NCBI GenBank assembly: GCA_002724505.1
Contig: PBOV01000102.1
Span: forward strand, 1 to 15,979
Source: Rhodospirillaceae bacterium
Lineage (GTDB): Bacteria > Pseudomonadota > Alphaproteobacteria > MPNO01 > UBA2964
Direction of reading: 5' to 3'
DNA length: 15,979 nucleotides
Part shown: piece by piece, positions 1 to 7,651 of the stretch
Layout: each line of letters starts with the position of its first letter
How positions within the stretch are numbered: position 1 is the stretch's first letter
Program-made: the position numbers and the translations under genes
The notes under the pieces: generated by a model
What the model saw: the letters and a program-made list of their open reading frames with translations, nothing else
Database searches by the model: none
What the model was told of the DNA's origin: nothing

Positions 1-1527
1 AAAGGGGGGTGGTGTGCCAGTGCTGGCAACCCGGCTTATGGCGGCCAAGGATTACCACGATTGGTAAACACAGCACTTTTTGATGTCTGGAATGCAGCAA
101 ATTTATCATTCGCGCTTTGTAGTACGCTTACGGATAGCGCGGCATCACTACTTAATCAGCATGGAACAGAGGAACAACGGTCAACATACATAACGCCTCT
201 TCTCAGTGGAGACTGGACCGGCGCCATGGCTATGACGGAGCCTCAGGCTGGCTCAGATATCGGCGCACTATCCTGCGCCGCGGAACCCGATGGAGATGCC
301 TACCGATTAAAAGGACAAAAAGTTTTTATCAGTTGGGGTGATCATAACCTGACTGAAAATATCGTCTATCTTGTGCTTGCGCGCCTCTCAGACTCCCCCT
401 CTGGATCAAAGGGAATTTCATTATTTGTAGTACCAAAACTTATACCTAACAAACTCGGCAAACCAACCACACGAAACGATGTCCACTGTGTTTCCCTCGA
501 GGGAAAGCTCGGCATCCATGCAAGTCCGACATGTGTCATGGAGTTTGGAACTAATGATGGTGCCAAAGGGTGGTTAGTTGGCGAACCCAATCGCGGCCTC
601 GCTGCAATGTTCACGATGATGAACTCAGCCCGTCTTGCTATTGGTCATGAAGGCCTCGGCATCTCTGAAAGGGCATACCAGCAGGCGAAATCTTACGCCT
701 TAGAACGGTTACAGGGAGAAGATCATGACGGAAACCCTTCACCGCTCATCAATTTTCCAGACGTGCGGCGGATGCTACTTTCAATGAAGGCCCGTATCGA
801 AGCGATGCGGGCACTTTGCTACGATGCTGGCCTTTCAGTTGACTTGGCAGCACACCACCCGGACGAGGCCATTCGTATGCTTCATAAAGATCGGGTTGCC
901 CTGCTTACCCCTATCGTGAAAGCCTGGTGCACGGATGGTGCCGTAGAGGTGACCTCCACAAACATCCAAATCCATGGTGGCATAGGCTATATTGAGGATA
1001 CCGGTGCGGCGCAACTCTTCCGGGACGCGCGGATTACCCCTATCTATGAAGGTACGAATGGCATTCAGGCACTCGATCTTGTTCAGCGCAAACTTGGCCG
1101 TGACGAAGGGCTTGCCATGAACACATTACTCGAAGAGATACGTCAATTTGATGGTGCTCTTTCAATATCGGATGATGGCGCTATCGCAGCTATCCGGGGC
1201 CGCCTTGCAGAAGCCGGAGCGGCTCTTGCCCGAACGACCCATAAGTTACTCAGTGATCTCCGAAACGATACAAATCGAGCTGAAGCGGCGGCCACACCTT
1301 ACCTTGAATTGTCTGGAACTGTGCTTGGTGGATATTACATGGCACGCGCGGCCTTGATCGCCGAGGAAAAAATCTCAAAGAAAATTGGAAACACATCGTT
1401 TTACAAAACAAAGCTCGCAACAGCATTGTTTTATGCTGAAAATATTTTACCAAAATCGGCGGCGCTCGCGCAGGCCTCAACCTTTGGGGCAAATTCGGTT
1501 CTATATATTGCTCCTGAAGCATTTTAA
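1..1527 (+). CDS. Acyl-CoA dehydrogenase, C-terminal 508 residues (5' truncated by window edge)
   Basis: FAD-dependent alpha,beta-dehydrogenation of an acyl-CoA thioester, passing electrons to ETF. The reading frame is open back to base 1, and the codons before position 61 encode a family-typical stretch (GNPAYGGQGLP), so the TTG at 61 is not the start; about 85-90 residues are probably missing. Visible landmarks, numbered from base 1: the FAD/substrate-loop motif MTEPQAGSDIG near residues 78-88, an FISWGDHNLTENIVYLVLAR segment typical of the long (about 590-residue) subgroup, and the catalytic-base motif YEGTNGIQ with Glu at residue 350. A C-terminal extension of about 150 residues follows, as in FadE-like and DmdC-like enzymes. 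The same subgroup includes 3-methylmercaptopropionyl-CoA dehydrogenase (DmdC), but this sequence alone does not decide the substrate. The stop at 1525-1527 is followed by 124 bp before speD. The family call is secure; the substrate is unknown. Confidence 0.93.
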   Translation, partial: KGGWCASAGNPAYGGQGLPRLVNTALFDVWNAANLSFALCSTLTDSAASLLNQHGTEEQRSTYITPLLSGDWTGAMAMTEPQAGSDIGALSCAAEPDGDAYRLKGQKVFISWGDHNLTENIVYLVLARLSDSPSGSKGISLFVVPKLIPNKLGKPTTRNDVHCVSLEGKLGIHASPTCVMEFGTNDGAKGWLVGEPNRGLAAMFTMMNSARLAIGHEGLGISERAYQQAKSYALERLQGEDHDGNPSPLINFPDVRRMLLSMKARIEAMRALCYDAGLSVDLAAHHPDEAIRMLHKDRVALLTPIVKAWCTDGAVEVTSTNIQIHGGIGYIEDTGAAQLFRDARITPIYEGTNGIQALDLVQRKLGRDEGLAMNTLLEEIRQFDGALSISDDGAIAAIRGRLAEAGAALARTTHKLLSDLRNDTNRAEAAATPYLELSGTVLGGYYMARAALIAEEKISKKIGNTSFYKTKLATALFYAENILPKSAALAQASTFGANSVLYIAPEAF

Positions 1528-1651
1528 GTAATCTATCTTTTTTAGAACAAGTTAAATTTTTATTAAATCAGCTCTTGAAAGCCAGACTGAAATAGATCAA
1601 AAAATGCCACTGATTTAGTATGCTACAACCCCCGTCGAAGGACGCATTTAG

Positions 1652-2113
1652 ATGGATCAGCCCTCACCCCTATCGAGAAATTCGACAAACTCTGATAAAA
1701 TAACAGCTCTAAATGAAACACCAATTGGTAATTCTACGTCTAAAGATTACTTCAAGGAACTTAACGGAAAGAAATTCGCTGGAGCACATTTACTCGCAGA
1801 TCTTTGGGGCGCCAGCCATCTTGACGATAAAAATTATATCGAAATGGCTTTACGAAAAGCGATAGAGGCCTGCGATGCAACACTCCTGCACGTTCATCTT
1901 CATCATTTCGGCAATGGTTACGGCGTTTCAGGTGTTGCGGTGTTGGCGGAGTCACACATTAGCGTTCACACCTGGCCTGAACGGGATTTTGCTGCCTTCG
2001 ATATCTTTATGTGTGGCTCATGCAATCCAGAGCTAGCACTTCCAGTCCTGCAAAAACAATTTAATCCGAGACGTATGGAAACCGAAGTACATAAACGGGG
2101 CGTCATCAGGTGA
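1652..2113 (+). CDS. speD: S-adenosylmethionine decarboxylase proenzyme, class 1b
   Basis: Decarboxylates S-adenosylmethionine to provide the aminopropyl donor for spermidine synthesis. The 153-residue proenzyme self-cleaves to form a pyruvoyl cofactor. The processing motif ESHISVHTWPE is present: cleavage is expected between Glu100 and Ser101, with His106 and Cys121 at the +5 and +20 spacing known from Thermotoga SpeD (Ser63, His68, Cys83). The conserved GAHLLADLWG block starts only at residue 44, so there is a Ser/Thr/Asn-rich N-terminal extension of about 35 residues compared with a minimal 130-residue enzyme. The ATG at 1652 has a GAAGGA ribosome-binding site at 1637-1642 with 9-base spacing, and no better internal start exists. 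Its stop overlaps the speE start by 4 bases (GTGA), so the two are co-translated. The call is secure. Confidence 0.95.
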   Translation: MDQPSPLSRNSTNSDKITALNETPIGNSTSKDYFKELNGKKFAGAHLLADLWGASHLDDKNYIEMALRKAIEACDATLLHVHLHHFGNGYGVSGVAVLAESHISVHTWPERDFAAFDIFMCGSCNPELALPVLQKQFNPRRMETEVHKRGVIR

Positions 2114-2958
2114 GTGAAAAGTGGTTTTCGGAATCGCTTTATGAAGACTTTCAGCAATCCCTTCTTATCGAAAGAATCCTTTTTAAGGGCCGCACAAATT
2201 TCCAAAACGCCTTGATATTTTATAATAAACGATTTGGCCACGTGTTAACTCTAGATGGCGTAATCCAAACAACGGAGCGTGACGAGTTCTGCTATCACGA
2301 AATGATGGCCCACGTCCCATTAATTGCTCATGGCGCTGCTCAGAGAGTGCTTATAATTGGGGGCGGCGACGGCGGAATTCTTCGAGAAGTCCTCAAACAT
2401 CCTTATACACAGCCGACTATGATTGAGCTCGACCAGACGATCATAAAAATTTGCCAAGAGTACATGCCCACCCTTAGCGACGGTGCATTTGATGACGAAC
2501 GTGCTTCTATTCATTTCATGGATGGTGTAAAGTTTGTTGAAAATACCAATAAAAAATTTGATGTAATAATTGTAGATTCAACCGACCCCATAGGACCCGG
2601 GCAAGTTCTCTTTACTGAAGAGTTTTATAGAAACTGCGCCCGCTGCCTAAAAGAGCGCGGAGTTTTGGTAACACAAACCGGTGTCACTTTTATGCAAGGT
2701 GAAGAAGCTCAAAATACCTACCGGCGCATGAAAAACCTCTTCGCCGATCCGTCCCTCTTTATTACGCAGGTGCCGACTTACGGTGCAGGCTACATGACCT
2801 TTGGCTGGGGAAGCCAAAGGTCTGATATAAGAAATACACCTTTAGAAATAATTGAGGAGCGCCTTAAACTACTCAATTTAGACTTAAAGTATTATTCAGC
2901 AGCAATACATAAAGCGAGTTTCGCGCTGCCGAGATATATCGAAAGGCTAAAAAATTAG
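2110..2958 (+). CDS. speE: Spermidine synthase (polyamine aminopropyltransferase)
   Basis: Transfers the aminopropyl group from decarboxylated SAM to putrescine, giving spermidine and methylthioadenosine in the cytoplasm. The 282 residues match the usual bacterial length. Visible motifs are the N-terminal beta domain, the cofactor loop VLIIGGGDGG (residues 80-89), an acidic nucleotide-binding MIELD (104-108), and the catalytic VDSTDPIGPG (155-164), where Asp156 and Asp159 correspond to Asp158 and Asp161 of the E. coli enzyme. The start is GTG, overlapping the speD stop (GTGA); there is no strong ribosome-binding site, consistent with coupling to speD. It ends convergently only 24 bp from the next gene's stop, with no obvious terminator hairpin in between. 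Putrescine as the acceptor is inferred from the family. Confidence 0.95.
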   Translation: MSEKWFSESLYEDFQQSLLIERILFKGRTNFQNALIFYNKRFGHVLTLDGVIQTTERDEFCYHEMMAHVPLIAHGAAQRVLIIGGGDGGILREVLKHPYTQPTMIELDQTIIKICQEYMPTLSDGAFDDERASIHFMDGVKFVENTNKKFDVIIVDSTDPIGPGQVLFTEEFYRNCARCLKERGVLVTQTGVTFMQGEEAQNTYRRMKNLFADPSLFITQVPTYGAGYMTFGWGSQRSDIRNTPLEIIEERLKLLNLDLKYYSAAIHKASFALPRYIERLKN

Positions 2959-2982
2959 AGGACCCCATCTCGTAATTTAAAC

Positions 2983-4152
2983 TTAACCCCAGAGTTTCCG
3001 GCTTGCGATTTTAGCGCCTTCTACCATCGAGGCAAATTTAGCCCAGACGATTGTCGGGTGGACTTCAGGTTCTGCCATTGCCTGGGTCCCAAAACCACAA
3101 TCCCCTCCAGCCATTACATTTTCTTTACCAACCACAGACGCATAACGTATCAACCGTTCAGCAACGAGTTCGGGATGCTCCACAAGTAACGATGAGTGAG
3201 TTATAACGCCGGGGATAATTGACTTACCCTCGGCCAAGTCAATATCTTCCCACACCTTCCACTCATGTTCGTGTCGTGGATTAGCAGCCTCAAAGGAAAT
3301 CGCATCTGCATTGATCTTGAGAATGATATCAATAAAGTCCTTCATCTCCATATCGTGAACTCGCGGGCCCATATTAATGCCGTAGCAGGTGTGGTAGCGT
3401 ACCCGGTCTGAGGGAATTCCCTTAAGAGCATAATTAATGCCTTCAATTTGTTTTTCAGCCCAAGCCCGGCACTCATCAACTGATTTATCGGGATTTTTGA
3501 CGTAATAGTTGATCAAGCGTGGGTCATCAATTTGCAAGAGAAATCCAGCGTCAGTGATAGCCTTGTACTCAACGTTCATTGCCTCCGCTATAGAAAACAA
3601 GAATGCCTCATCGTCGTCGTAATAATCATTTAAAACATTACCCGCTATGTCGCAGGGCGAAATCGCGGGAACAAAAGCTTCCCCGACATTATTTGCTTTG
3701 ACGGCCTGGCTCAGGTTAGAAATATCGCGTTTCAGAAGGTCATGACCCTTGTAAGTTAGCTGCTCCGTGCAGGCCATTTGCATATTACTAGGGTTAGGCG
3801 CCCCGGAGGCGTCCTGTGTAATTGGACCATAAAACTCCGGAAATTGGCGTGACTCACGTGAATCCGCCCACGGCGATGGACGCTTTCCACCTGTCGGCGT
3901 CAGGCCACCCAGACGTTCGTGGGCATAAACCGCAAAGCCACGCTTAGAGAACTCACCGTCATCAATACAGTCAATTCCCAGCTCCACCTGCTTGGCGACA
4001 ATACTATTCACCGCTTCGGCCAACTTTTTGTCATATTCCGTTTCTGACACCTGACCGCCTTGATCTTCAGCAATCATTAATGCAATCAAATCATCAGGAC
4101 GTGGCAAGCTACCCACATGGGTAACCAAAATTCTTTCAATGCTTCGGTTCAT
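2983..4152 (-). CDS. Zinc-dependent thiol methyltransferase, MetE C-terminal-domain family
   Basis: A stand-alone protein of 389 residues corresponding to the catalytic C-terminal barrel of cobalamin-independent methionine synthase, without the N-terminal MetE half. It opens with the family signature ILVTHVGSLPRP. All four expected zinc ligands are visible: His254 and Cys256 (HTCYG), Glu288 (SFEAAN) and Cys352 (GGDCGFG), matching His641, Cys643, Glu665 and Cys726 of E. coli MetE. The family transfers methyl or alkyl groups to or from thiols; members act on homocysteine, coenzyme M or other substrates. The methyl donor here is unknown. The ATG at 4152 has GGGAGG at 4162-4167 on the minus strand with 9-base spacing. 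It is probably monocistronic, with 183 bp separating it from the upstream acyl-CoA synthetase. A GSLPRP start plus the zinc set makes the family call firm; the physiological role is open. Confidence 0.88.
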   Translation of the reverse strand: MNRSIERILVTHVGSLPRPDDLIALMIAEDQGGQVSETEYDKKLAEAVNSIVAKQVELGIDCIDDGEFSKRGFAVYAHERLGGLTPTGGKRPSPWADSRESRQFPEFYGPITQDASGAPNPSNMQMACTEQLTYKGHDLLKRDISNLSQAVKANNVGEAFVPAISPCDIAGNVLNDYYDDDEAFLFSIAEAMNVEYKAITDAGFLLQIDDPRLINYYVKNPDKSVDECRAWAEKQIEGINYALKGIPSDRVRYHTCYGINMGPRVHDMEMKDFIDIILKINADAISFEAANPRHEHEWKVWEDIDLAEGKSIIPGVITHSSLLVEHPELVAERLIRYASVVGKENVMAGGDCGFGTQAMAEPEVHPTIVWAKFASMVEGAKIASRKLWG

Positions 4153-4335
4153 ATTGAGAGGCCTCCCTATCGCGCCTTTGTAATATTTTTGTGACCTAAA
4201 ATTGTCTCTAATATAGGACTATAGCTCACGTAGGAAAAACCCACGAGTTATTTCCCTAAATCAAAGACGTTACTAAAACTCCTTAAAGGATATTGTATTT
4301 TGACTTTAGGGGGCTTCGCTCTGGGATTGGCGACC
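4153..4335 (-). other. Intergenic gap, probable 5' region of the methyltransferase gene
   Basis: A 183-bp stretch between the end of the acyl-CoA synthetase gene and the start of the MetE-like gene. It holds the GGGAGG ribosome-binding site of the downstream gene. Minus-strand hexamers resembling -10 boxes (TATAGT, TATATT) lie about 60-75 bases upstream of the ATG, but neither has a convincing -35 partner. No terminator-like hairpin with a T-run and no small ORF were recognised. Confidence 0.4.
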
Positions 4336-5862
4336 TTAAGCAGTCCCATCTACTTCGGCCGTTTTTGCTGCACGCTGTTTTAAAATTTTGAGGTCGATCT
4401 TATTGGTTCCAGCAAGCGGCAATTCAGTAACAAAATAAACCCTTCTTGGGTGAGCATAAGCTGGCGCATTTGCAAGTGCATGCTGTTTAATTTCGTCTTC
4501 TGTGACAGTGCAACCTGGTCGCAAAACTATAAAGGCATGAGGAACATGCGCCTTAAGCGCATTCGGGGCCGGCACAACTACCGCCTGCATCACATCATCA
4601 TGCCTTTCCAACATAGTCTCAACATCACCCGGATAAATATTCTCACCACCGGTGACAAACATGTCATCAACACGGCCAACAAAGTAAAACCAGCCAGCTT
4701 CATCTCGCCTTAATATGTCGCCAGTATCCAGCCAGCCATTATCTAGGGACTTTGCCGTTTCATCTGGCAGATTATGATACCCTATCATAACACCAGGGTT
4801 CCTTGTATGCAGAACACCTTCATTTTTATTCGGACCGTCAACCAACCTAATTTCTACTCCGGGCAATGGATAACCCACGCTCATTCGGGGTTTTTCTAAT
4901 TCTCTAGCGTGTTTCCACGAAAGTAAAACTGGGCCACCCTCGGTGATGCCATAATTTAGGTTAATACGCGCCTGCGGAAAAACCTTCTGAAGATTATCTA
5001 GGAGGACTTCCGAAGCTGGTGCCGACCCCATGCTTAATGTTCGTACCGAGCTTAGATCGGTTTGCTCGAGTAATTTCTCTTGCTGAAGCAGCAACGCATA
5101 CATGGTAGGAACACCCGTAAGCATCGTCAGACCGAACTCACTAATACACCGGATGTAATTCGCGGCGTCAAACTTTGCTAGAAGGACAACACATCCACCA
5201 GCACCAAGCGCCGACTTTATCGCCAGCAAGGCATTCTTATGATAAAGCGGGGCGGCAATTATACCGCAATCCTCGGAGGTAATATCGCGACTATCAATCA
5301 GCTGGCTTATCATCCAGCGCTGCCCAACATGATGGAGTAAAACACCCTTTGGACGGCCAGTTGAACCAGATGTATACGGCTGTTCAGCAATATCAAAAGG
5401 TCCTGGTACAAAAGATTCAAATGGACCTGGATCAACAAAATCAAGATACCCGTCCCTACCTCGCCCACCAAAAATTACGCAGCGCGTCTTTTCATCGCAT
5501 AGGGCTCGTAAATTTTTTTCACAAAACACAATTTTTACTTCAGAGTCTTGTGCGATATATCTCACCTGTTCAGCTGGCAGCTTGGTATTGATCATCACCG
5601 GCACGCAACCAGCACGCATTGCTCCAAACAAAACCTCTAAGAATTCGACCCGGTTGAGAGAGAGTATTCCTACTCGATCACCAGTCTGGAGCCCCGCTTG
5701 AACCAAGCCCCGTGCCAACGCATTAACGGTATCATTCAACTGGCAGTGGGTAATTTTCGATGGCCGCGCTGGATCCCAAAGATCAATGATAGCGATATTA
5801 TCACTGTCACTATGAGCGGAGAAAACGTCCCCTAAGTTTCCGGTATCAGGACGCATTGGCAT
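4336..5862 (-). CDS. AMP-forming acyl-CoA synthetase/ligase
   Basis: Activates a carboxylic acid with ATP to an acyl-adenylate and then an acyl-CoA. Numbered from the ATG at 5862 (508 residues), the P-loop motif YTSGSTGRPKGV lies at about 163-174. It is followed by a YGITEGGP adenylation motif, the hinge region GWLDTGDI with the following FVGRVDDM, and the C-terminal catalytic lysine at about 488 in GTNKIDLK. The frame is open upstream to a GTG at 5922, but that would overlap the preceding gene by 56 bp and its ribosome-binding purines abut the GTG. The ATG pair at 5862 and 5856, just after the preceding stop at 5867, fits better, and family alignment begins around NLGDVF. Distance to the upstream dehydrogenase gene is about 4 bp, so both are surely one transcript. 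The acid substrate (fatty, aryl or short branched) cannot be read from the sequence. Confidence 0.9.
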   Translation of the reverse strand: MPMRPDTGNLGDVFSAHSDSDNIAIIDLWDPARPSKITHCQLNDTVNALARGLVQAGLQTGDRVGILSLNRVEFLEVLFGAMRAGCVPVMINTKLPAEQVRYIAQDSEVKIVFCEKNLRALCDEKTRCVIFGGRGRDGYLDFVDPGPFESFVPGPFDIAEQPYTSGSTGRPKGVLLHHVGQRWMISQLIDSRDITSEDCGIIAAPLYHKNALLAIKSALGAGGCVVLLAKFDAANYIRCISEFGLTMLTGVPTMYALLLQQEKLLEQTDLSSVRTLSMGSAPASEVLLDNLQKVFPQARINLNYGITEGGPVLLSWKHARELEKPRMSVGYPLPGVEIRLVDGPNKNEGVLHTRNPGVMIGYHNLPDETAKSLDNGWLDTGDILRRDEAGWFYFVGRVDDMFVTGGENIYPGDVETMLERHDDVMQAVVVPAPNALKAHVPHAFIVLRPGCTVTEDEIKQHALANAPAYAHPRRVYFVTELPLAGTNKIDLKILKQRAAKTAEVDGTA

Positions 5863-5866
5863 CCTA

Positions 5867-6880
5867 TCAGGGCGTAATGATAATTTTTCCGATGACCTTT
5901 CGGTCTTCGAGTAACTTGACACCTTCTGCCGTTTTATCTAGCGGAAGAACTGTATCAATAATAGGGCTCAATTTTCCCTCCGAAATCATCGCCATCAGCG
6001 TCTCTAAATCCTCCGGCAACCAACTATTGGAACCAAGAATTTTTAATTCGAAGGTCCAGACATACCGCAAGTCAGTCTTTGGATCAAAACCTGCAGTCGC
6101 CCCACAAGTCAGTATTTTTCCCCCACGCCGTGTAACCTTAAATGAAGGTACCCAGGTATCGCCTCCAGTAAAATTAATTACAACATCGACACCCCCTTCA
6201 AATTTCCTTCTGTGGGGCTTACCAAACTTAGTCCAAATAGCCTTCGTAAAATCTTCTTCCTTATAATTAATAACGTGATCAGCCCCCCATTCTGTAAGCG
6301 CCTTTAGCTTGTCCTTGGTACTGCCACAGGCCACAACCTCACAACCCATTGCCTTAGCCAAAAGAACACAACATGAGCCAACGCCACCACTCGCTCCAAG
6401 AATCAGGACCCTCTCACCACCCTTGAGGCCGCCATTGGCAATCATCATTCGATGTGCGGTGCCATAGGCGACTGGTAATGCCGCGGCTTGTTCATACGAA
6501 CAACCTTTTGGAATAGTGATCAACCGGGTCGCATCAACCAGGCAGTATTCGGCAGTACCACCGGGTAACATTTCACCCATCAGACCCTTGCTTGGATCTG
6601 TAGGATCGAGCGGGTTGATTAATACACGGTCACCTATATTCCAATCATTCACGCCGGCGCCCACTTCAGAGATTTCGCCAGCAACATCCAGCCCTATAAT
6701 CATCGGCATCGGGATTTTTATGCCGGGCATACCGCGGCAGGTAAATACATCGTGATAGTTCAGGGAAGTCGCCCTAACTCGAATAATAACCTGCCCCTCA
6801 CCGGCCTGGGGATCCGTGTAATTTTCCTCTAAAGTGAGGCTCTGAATACCGCCTTGTTCGTGCAGACATACAGCGCGCAT
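5867..6880 (-). CDS. MDR-family oxidoreductase, quinone-oxidoreductase-like
   Basis: A 337-residue medium-chain dehydrogenase/reductase. The GroES-like N-terminal domain contains GLDVAGEISEVG (residues 63-74), and the Rossmann domain contains ILGASGGVGS (160-169), the NAD(P)-binding turn typical of the quinone reductase branch. The usual catalytic-zinc GHE motif reads GLD, and no four-cysteine structural zinc loop is seen, so this is probably a zinc-independent NAD(P)H-dependent reductase of an enone, quinone or enoyl group. The ATG at 6880 is preceded by a strong AGGAGAG (6885-6891, minus strand). The gene is followed after 4 bp by the acyl-CoA synthetase, suggesting that the two act on the same acid or its CoA ester. 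The exact substrate is unknown, and the name is by family only. Confidence 0.88.
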   Translation of the reverse strand: MRAVCLHEQGGIQSLTLEENYTDPQAGEGQVIIRVRATSLNYHDVFTCRGMPGIKIPMPMIIGLDVAGEISEVGAGVNDWNIGDRVLINPLDPTDPSKGLMGEMLPGGTAEYCLVDATRLITIPKGCSYEQAAALPVAYGTAHRMMIANGGLKGGERVLILGASGGVGSCCVLLAKAMGCEVVACGSTKDKLKALTEWGADHVINYKEEDFTKAIWTKFGKPHRRKFEGGVDVVINFTGGDTWVPSFKVTRRGGKILTCGATAGFDPKTDLRYVWTFELKILGSNSWLPEDLETLMAMISEGKLSPIIDTVLPLDKTAEGVKLLEDRKVIGKIIITP

Positions 6881-6931
6881 TTAACTCTCCTGTGGATATA
6901 TTATTTGGTTAGAGATCACCGTATTTTTCTA

Positions 6932-6960
6932 TAATCCGATTTGCCTGATCGGGCGGATTA
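6932..6960. repeat. Perfect 7-bp inverted repeat (TAATCCG / CGGATTA)
   Basis: The arms at 6932-6938 and 6954-6960 are exact reverse complements with a 15-base spacer. An inner GCC/GGC pairing (6943-6945 with 6952-6954) is possible. It sits between the thiol dioxygenase stop (6963) and the MDR start (6880). Neither strand has a T-run after the stem, so it is not a standard intrinsic terminator; it could be an operator for the MDR-ligase pair or an mRNA stem-loop. Confidence 0.45.
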
Positions 6961-6962
6961 CG

Positions 6963-7532
6963 TCAAGTGTGGGTAGCATAGATTTTATTGACATTCGCTC
7001 CAATCTTTTTGAAATTTCCACCATAAACATGAATTGTAACCGCAGGATCCGTGCCTGGATTATGCATACAATGGATATTGGATTCGTTGATCGACATATG
7101 TGCAATCGATCCCACACGGTGGTCCATACTGCTAACGGCAGTGACATCACCGTTTTCGCTTTTATTCTCTTCATAGATTGTTTCTCTTATTTCTCCTTCT
7201 ACAACGCCGAAGGTGCACCAGGTCTTGTGATCATGGATTGGCGAATAAATTCCAGCAGGCCAAACTACAGCCAAAACCGAGAATTTATCATTAGGACATA
7301 AGAAAACTTCATGTTTTTGATAATCTAAACCGTTGAGGGAACGCTGTTCAGGAGTGAGAAGATCAGGGCAGCCCACCAATCCCGGAAGATAGTGGGCTAT
7401 AAGACTAGGAACATCAGCTGGTGGAAAGGTAGATATCAAGGCAGAGACGGTTTTAAGAAATTCAGGTAATATAACTTCGAATTTACTGCCGCACTCACAT
7501 TTGAAATTATCCAGATTATTAAATTTCTGCAT
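6963..7532 (-). CDS. Cupin thiol dioxygenase (cysteine dioxygenase / 3-mercaptopropionate dioxygenase type)
   Basis: A non-haem iron enzyme that adds O2 to a small thiol, giving a sulfinic acid. The 189 residues match bacterial family members. The iron ligands appear as His100 and His102 in IYSPIHDHKTWC and His154 in NIHCMHNPG. The outer-sphere triad Ser-His-Tyr of the family appears as Thr166-His168-Tyr170 (TIHVYGG), so serine is replaced by threonine. A Cys12-x-Cys14 pair near the N-terminus is outside the cupin core. The ATG at 7532 has CAGGAA with 8-base spacing from the AGGA core, and a good promoter lies just upstream (7577-7604). The neighbouring ChaC gene, which would supply Cys-Gly, makes cysteine a natural substrate, but 3-mercaptopropionate or another thiol is equally allowed by these motifs. 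Confidence 0.83.
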   Translation of the reverse strand: MQKFNNLDNFKCECGSKFEVILPEFLKTVSALISTFPPADVPSLIAHYLPGLVGCPDLLTPEQRSLNGLDYQKHEVFLCPNDKFSVLAVVWPAGIYSPIHDHKTWCTFGVVEGEIRETIYEENKSENGDVTAVSSMDHRVGSIAHMSINESNIHCMHNPGTDPAVTIHVYGGNFKKIGANVNKIYATHT

Positions 7533-7576
7533 AAAACAATTCCTGCCCGAAATTGACCTTAGTTTTCGATAAGTTT

Positions 7577-7604
7577 ATTTTATGCAGAATATATTTTTTA
7601 TCAA
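7577..7604 (-). promoter_or_regulatory. Sigma70-like promoter of the thiol dioxygenase gene
   Basis: On the minus strand, TTGATA (7604-7599) and TAAAAT (7582-7577) are separated by 16 bp; each differs from the consensus at one position. The predicted transcript would have a leader of about 38 bases before the ATG at 7532. Immediately upstream are A- and T-tracts (7606-7630), resembling an UP element. Confidence 0.5.
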
Positions 7605-7607
7605 ATT

Positions 7608-7630
7608 AAAAAAATAAGATTAATTTTTTT
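7608..7630. repeat. A/T-only inverted repeat between chaC and the thiol dioxygenase
   Basis: Seven A (7608-7614) plus T, then 7 bases, then A plus seven T (7624-7630) form an 8-bp A-T stem. In the minus orientation it lies 22 bases after the ChaC stop. It may serve as a weak terminator for chaC, or as upstream A-tracts for the promoter beside it; the lack of G-C pairs makes termination doubtful. Confidence 0.3.
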
Positions 7631-7651
7631 GATTTTTATGCTCCACCATAA

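Noticed and set aside
61..1527. TTG at 61 as the start of the acyl-CoA dehydrogenase
   Set aside because: The frame is open to base 1 and the upstream codons encode family-conserved residues; the gene is simply cut by the window edge.
1528..1651. Promoter upstream of speD
   Set aside because: TTGAAA at 1575 and TAGTAT at 1616 are present but not at a workable spacing (35 bases apart), so no promoter is called.
5863..5922. Longer start (GTG at 5922) for the acyl-CoA synthetase
   Set aside because: It overlaps the preceding gene by 56 bp, has no properly spaced ribosome-binding site and adds residues outside the family alignment.
5856..6266. Plus-strand 136-residue open frame
   Set aside because: It lies antisense to the MDR and ligase genes, which have clear motifs; its composition looks like a shadow frame.
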